Positions 60,220-64,000 of a stretch of DNA of 64,000 bases are shown here, one piece after another. The notes under the pieces are model-generated. The model had not been told where the DNA came from. It did not search any database and saw only the letters and a list, made by a program, of their open reading frames with translations. Source of the stretch: Chryseobacterium oranimense. Lineage in GTDB: Bacteria; Bacteroidota; Bacteroidia; Flavobacteriales; Weeksellaceae. The stretch is from contig NZ_CP104203.1 of assembly GCF_025244725.1 (NCBI RefSeq), forward strand, positions 1,116,001 to 1,180,000, written 5' to 3'. The position numbers were made by a program, and so were the translations under genes. The stretch's first letter is position 1, and the number at the start of each line of letters is the position of its first letter.

Positions 60220-63200
60220 ATGAAAAATTGGACTTTTAGGCAATGGAACACCGTTTCAGGATGGGTGATTTTCGTCATTGCATTTTTCACGTACTTGTCG
60301 ACTATAGAACCTAATTTCAGTTTCTGGGACTGCGGCGAGTACATTTCCTCAGCTGTAAAACTTGAAGTAACGCACGCTCCCGGAGCGGCTTTATTCCAGA
60401 TTGTGGGTGCCGTGGCAGCCATTTTTGCTTTAGGGAAAGGTGAAAATTATTCTATCGTAATTAATGCGATGTCTGCATTGTTCAGTGCGCTGACGATTTT
60501 ATTTTTATTCTGGACGATTACCCATTTTGTAAGACGGCTGCTGAACAAGGATTTTGATGAAATTACAAAACACCAGGAAATCTCCATTCTTTTTGCAGGA
60601 GCAGTGGGAGCACTATGCTTTACCTTTTCAGATACTTTCTGGTTTTCTGCGGTAGAAGGAGAGGTATATTCCATGGCTTCCATGTTTATTGCTTTACTCG
60701 TTTGGCTGATTACCAAATGGGAAAACGAATACCTTGCCAAAGACAGTGAAAGATGGATTATCCTTATTTTCTTTGTATTAGGGCTTTCGGTAGGAGTTCA
60801 TATGATGTGCATGCTTGCAGTTCCAGCTGTATGCTTGGTGTATTATGCAAGAAATTATAAATTTTCCTGGAAGAATTTTATCTGGGCAAATGCTATCACG
60901 CTGGGGATTTTGATCATTGTATTCAAAATTATTTTCCCATTAATCATGACGATGTTCGGAAGGCTTGAAATATTCTTCGTTAACGGGCTTGGACTTCCTT
61001 TCCATTCAGGAACAATCGCTGCTTTTATTTTAATGGTGGCAGCTTGTTACTTTATGATTAAATATGCAAGAAAAGCTAAAAAAAATATATATCAGACTGC
61101 TGCATTGTCGGTAGTGTATATGATCATCGGTTTCTCATGCTGGATGGTTATTCCTATCAGAGCGAATGCGAATCCACCGATGAACCTTAATGATCCAGAT
61201 ACGGCAATTGGAATGCTGGATTATTATAACAGAGAACAATATGGTGACTGGCCAACCATTTACGGTCAAAACTATACGGCTTTCCTTGATGCCAACGGAA
61301 TTGAGAAAAATGAGGATGGAAGCTTTAAAACAAAGAAAACCGGTGAAATCTATGAAAAAGATGAAAAAACCGGAACTTACAGAAAAACAGGTGACCGTTT
61401 CAATTATACATTCAGTAAATCTCAGGTGAGCTTAATGCCAAGAATGTTCAATGAAGATAAAGATGTGATGGCCAACTACATTTCCATGTACGGAGCTCCT
61501 GACTTTACTTTCAACTATGCCAATGAAGATGTTGCAGATAATCCTCAGGCCAAGCAGATTTTTGATGAACTGAGAGGGAAATATGAAGATAAAACCATTA
61601 CGGCAGCCGACTACCTTAAGGTTAAACCATATAACCTTATCAATGTTCAGAAGCCTTCTCTGGCCCAGAATATGGATTATTTCATAACCTTCCAGAACGG
61701 CTATTACTTTGTAAGATATCTGATGTGGAACTTCGTGGGAAGACAGAACGACCTTGAAGGAAATATGGAGAATACAAAAGGAAACTGGATCTCCGGAATT
61801 TCTTTTATCGACAATGCTTTGCTTGGGAACCAGGATAAAATGCCTGCTAAATTCAAGAATGAAAGTACCGTTAAATTCTTCTTTTTACCCTTAATTTTAG
61901 GATTGATCGGTTTCTTTTTCCAGTTAAACAGAGATTTTGGAAGATTCTATGCATTACTTTCATTATTTATTTTAACCAGTATTGGAATCATTTTCTATAC
62001 GGGAGTAAAGCCCTTCGAACCGAGAGAAAGAGATTATGCAATGGTAGGCTCTTTCTACGCATTTGCTATCTGGATTGGACTTGGAGCGGCAGCTATTTTA
62101 TGGTTTATCCAGTCAAAAGTAAAATCCAACGGAGCGAATATTGCTTTAGGAGTAGTTTTATTAGGTGTTCCTTTTATGATGGGCTTCCAGAACTATAAAG
62201 TACACGACAGAAGCAACAGGTATACAGCTTATGATTATGCCTACTCAGTATTAAAATCACTTCCTAAAAATGATATCTTATTTGTTTACGGGGATAATGA
62301 TACTTATCCGGTATGGGCTATACAGGAAACGGAACGGTTCAGAGATGACGTGAAGGTGGTTAATTTTACCCTTGCTTCAACTCCATGGAACTTAGATCAG
62401 GTTAAAAGAAAAACATACAATGCGGCAGGAATTCCTAGTGAGCTAACCCATGAGGATTACAGAGACGGTGTCAACGACCAGATCTACATGATGAAAAAAG
62501 ATGACTGGGAAGGAGTTTTCTCTATGCTGAAAGAGCAAGGCGCTCCTGATACCCAATTCGGAGCCTTCAGAAAATATCTGACACAGGATTCACTGACATT
62601 GAAAGAAGCTATTGATTTTATCAAATTCAAATCCCCTGAAAAAGATGAGCTTTTAAAAATGTATTTCGGAGAAGAAAAGTTTGAGAAATACAACATTCTT
62701 CCGGTGAATAAATTCATCCTTCCTGTTAACAAAGAAAATGCTTTAAAAGCAGGCATCATCACCCAGGCAGACCTTCCGGATGTGGTAAACCAGATCATGA
62801 TTACCTACAAAGGAAACACTCTTTATAAAAATAACCTGATCCTGATGGATATGCTGGCTAACTTCGACTGGAAACGTCCGGTTAATTTCTCATCTGGAGG
62901 AATTTACGACAGCGAAAATATCTTCTATCTTGACGAATATCTTCAGTTTGACGGATTCAGCTACAGGCTGGTTCCTATTCACACCGCTCAAAATGCAGAT
63001 GGAGATATGGGTAGAGTAGATACCAATTCTTTATATAATGTGGTGAAAAACTTCAGATGGGGGAACTTTAAAGATCTGAACGCTCACTTTGATGAAACCG
63101 CCACTTCCAATATTATGAGCTATAGAATGTCAGCAAGCAGAGCAGCTTCAGCATTGGCATTAAGCGGACAGAAAGCAAAAGCTGTGGAATTGCTTGATCT

Positions 63201-63705
63201 TGCATCAAAAGAAATCCCGGCAGAGAAATTCAATGATCCGCGTTCATTAAGCTCTATGGTAACAGGGTATATTATTGCAGGTCAGGAGAAAAAAGGACTT
63301 CAGCTGGCTGAAATCCTTAAAAAAGGTATTTTTGAAGAATATGATTATTATTTAAGCCTTGCCCCGGCCGATCAGAGTTTTGCCAGAAGACAGATGAGAT
63401 CGAAACCAATGGAATATTCTCTGGTGGTGGGTGCAGTTACAGACGCTTATAAAAAACTCGGTCAGAATGAAAAAGCCTATGCTTATCTTGTAAAATCCAT
63501 AGAACCGATTGATAAAAAGTTCAATGCTTTCATCAAGGATCTTCAGCAGATGGGTAAGGAGAAAGCAAGGAGCGAATCTGAAAAGGTACAGAAAATCACT
63601 CCTTTCTATCAATACCTGTTTGATGTGATGGAACCTTACGATTCTACTTATTCAAAAGAGAAAGAGAATCAGATCACCACAGCAATTATCAAAGCAACAC
63701 AATAA
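60220..63705 (+). CDS. DUF2723 (TMEM260-like) membrane glycosyltransferase with TPR tail
   Basis: Encodes 1161 residues. The first 320 residues and about 540-680 hold the hydrophobic segments; the first loop has FWDCGEY with D37 and E40, the acidic pair kept in GT-C glycosyltransferases, then HAPGAALFQIVGAVAA. DUF2723 is the TMEM260 family, in which the human member O-mannosylates receptor domains; Bacteroidota members are thought to start general protein O-glycosylation in the periplasm. FEPRERDYAMVGSFYAF is a strongly conserved element at about 605. The C-terminal 280 residues form TPR-like helices. A second GT-C gene begins right after the terminator. Confidence 0.92.
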   Translation: MKNWTFRQWNTVSGWVIFVIAFFTYLSTIEPNFSFWDCGEYISSAVKLEVTHAPGAALFQIVGAVAAIFALGKGENYSIVINAMSALFSALTILFLFWTITHFVRRLLNKDFDEITKHQEISILFAGAVGALCFTFSDTFWFSAVEGEVYSMASMFIALLVWLITKWENEYLAKDSERWIILIFFVLGLSVGVHMMCMLAVPAVCLVYYARNYKFSWKNFIWANAITLGILIIVFKIIFPLIMTMFGRLEIFFVNGLGLPFHSGTIAAFILMVAACYFMIKYARKAKKNIYQTAALSVVYMIIGFSCWMVIPIRANANPPMNLNDPDTAIGMLDYYNREQYGDWPTIYGQNYTAFLDANGIEKNEDGSFKTKKTGEIYEKDEKTGTYRKTGDRFNYTFSKSQVSLMPRMFNEDKDVMANYISMYGAPDFTFNYANEDVADNPQAKQIFDELRGKYEDKTITAADYLKVKPYNLINVQKPSLAQNMDYFITFQNGYYFVRYLMWNFVGRQNDLEGNMENTKGNWISGISFIDNALLGNQDKMPAKFKNESTVKFFFLPLILGLIGFFFQLNRDFGRFYALLSLFILTSIGIIFYTGVKPFEPRERDYAMVGSFYAFAIWIGLGAAAILWFIQSKVKSNGANIALGVVLLGVPFMMGFQNYKVHDRSNRYTAYDYAYSVLKSLPKNDILFVYGDNDTYPVWAIQETERFRDDVKVVNFTLASTPWNLDQVKRKTYNAAGIPSELTHEDYRDGVNDQIYMMKKDDWEGVFSMLKEQGAPDTQFGAFRKYLTQDSLTLKEAIDFIKFKSPEKDELLKMYFGEEKFEKYNILPVNKFILPVNKENALKAGIITQADLPDVVNQIMITYKGNTLYKNNLILMDMLANFDWKRPVNFSSGGIYDSENIFYLDEYLQFDGFSYRLVPIHTAQNADGDMGRVDTNSLYNVVKNFRWGNFKDLNAHFDETATSNIMSYRMSASRAASALALSGQKAKAVELLDLASKEIPAEKFNDPRSLSSMVTGYIIAGQEKKGLQLAEILKKGIFEEYDYYLSLAPADQSFARRQMRSKPMEYSLVVGAVTDAYKKLGQNEKAYAYLVKSIEPIDKKFNAFIKDLQQMGKEKARSESEKVQKITPFYQYLFDVMEPYDSTYSKEKENQITTAIIKATQ

Positions 63706-63713
63706 TAGCTAAC

Positions 63714-63741
63714 AAAAACGGAACTTCGGTTCCGTTTTTTT
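63714..63741 (+). terminator. Rho-independent terminator with UUCG loop
   Basis: AAAACGGAAC-TTCG-GTTCCGTTTT and further T; perfect stem with tetraloop. Confidence 0.94.
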
Positions 63742-63745
63742 GTTA

Positions 63746-63776
63746 TTGGGTTTCATCAATTTTAAGATTATATTTG
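63746..63776 (+). promoter_or_regulatory. Promoter of the GT-C gene
   Basis: TTG (63746-63748), 20 bases, TATATTTG (63769-63776), ending 18 bases before ATG 63795. Confidence 0.75.
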
Positions 63777-63794
63777 TGGAACTAAAAATGCGTG

Positions 63795-64000
63795 ATGGCA
63801 AAAAATAAAAATAACAGGCTCCCAATCTATGCTGTAATTTTTACGGTAACTTTTAAACTTCTCTTTTTACTGACCCATTATATCCAGGAAGATGCATTCA
63901 TTACCTGGAGGGTAGCTCAGAATCTCCTGGATTATGGAGTGATAGGATTCAATGGAGATACCAAAATTTCGGCTTCTACCACTCATCTGTATGTTTTTGT
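63795..64000 (+). CDS. GT-C membrane glycosyltransferase, 3' end cut by window
   Basis: The visible 68 residues start MAKNKNNRLPIYAVIFTVTF with one TM segment (about 10-28), then HYIQEDAFITWRVAQNLLDY and GVIGFNGDTKISASTTHLYV. The QEDAFITWR segment matches the (D/E)DA(F/Y)I(S/T)xR motif of the first periplasmic loop of GT-C enzymes such as ArnT-like and O-antigen/protein glycosyltransferases; the acidic residues are catalytic. The gene runs past the window. A GTG just before the ATG (63792) is less likely to be the start. Position after the DUF2723 gene suggests a shared task in envelope glycosylation, though it has its own promoter. Confidence 0.85.
   Translation, partial: MAKNKNNRLPIYAVIFTVTFKLLFLLTHYIQEDAFITWRVAQNLLDYGVIGFNGDTKISASTTHLYVF

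Overview
The window looks like chromosomal DNA of a Chryseobacterium-like member of the Flavobacteriia (Bacteroidota). Four things point there. The DNA is AT-rich. At least sixteen genes carry the Bacteroidota promoter box TAnnTTTG a short way upstream. Two secreted proteins end in type IX secretion (T9SS) sorting domains. Family content also fits: DUF2723, DUF4286, DUF4199, DUF4920, a Bacteroidota-type SRP RNA, an F-ATPase atpD-atpC pair away from other ATPase genes, and menaquinone genes. Species cannot be named from sequence reading alone.

Layout. 1-3.3 kb: the 3' end of a coiled-coil/beta-barrel outer-membrane protein, two small envelope genes and an acetyl-CoA acetyltransferase. 3.4-7.8 kb: an accessory-looking, AT-rich island with an XRE regulator, a lipoprotein ending in a JAMM-like domain, two tandem paralogous lipoproteins, a secreted YD-repeat-like protein and a remnant of a third paralogue. 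7.9-16.9 kb: an MFS transporter, a DUF3060-like protein, a T9SS metalloprotease, a mevalonate-kinase-like GHMP kinase with a UbiA prenyltransferase, proline dehydrogenase and a frameshifted T9SS-sorted protein. 16.9-18.2 kb: a phage-repressor-like regulator and a 780-base gene-free stretch rich in TTTACA half-sites. 18.2-25 kb: an M14 peptidase, a DUF4920 protein, an amino-acid permease and an isolated type VI secretion baseplate pair (TssE, TssF) with a lipoprotein. 25-31.6 kb: uvrA, small secreted proteins, a candidate papain-like effector, a double-glycine-leader peptide, DUF421, a GNAT acetyltransferase and DUF4286.

31.8-41.2 kb: gyrA, a TPR protein, menB-menA, an SRPBCC protein, a metallo-hydrolase, the SRP RNA on the minus strand, DUF4199 and a GT2 glycosyltransferase. 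41.2-49.1 kb: a repeat-rich stretch with a GIN-domain lipoprotein, a four-helix-bundle (S23/IVP) gene between inverted repeats, phosphohexomutase, an aminotransferase, kdsB, a LolA-like protein and glutathione peroxidase. 49-54.2 kb: a NAD(P)-binding protein, an MmcQ/YjbR protein, ribF and atpD-atpC. 54.3-60 kb (all minus): a cobalamin-binding-type radical SAM protein, an EamA transporter, and an alpha-oxoamine synthase next to a cysteine-synthase-like enzyme, which together could be a sulfonolipid (capnine) module. 60.2-64 kb: a DUF2723 (TMEM260-like) membrane glycosyltransferase and the start of a GT-C glycosyltransferase.

How the parts work together. Several genes serve isoprenoid, quinone and envelope chemistry: thiolase, GHMP kinase, UbiA, MenA/MenB, KdsB and the possible sulfonolipid enzymes. 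Others belong to secretion and surface biology: T9SS cargo, T6SS baseplate, O-glycosylation and lipoproteins. Between genes there are at least four families of palindromic or dispersed repeats, most of them in 41-54 kb. No transposase, integrase, tRNA, CRISPR array or replication origin was seen.
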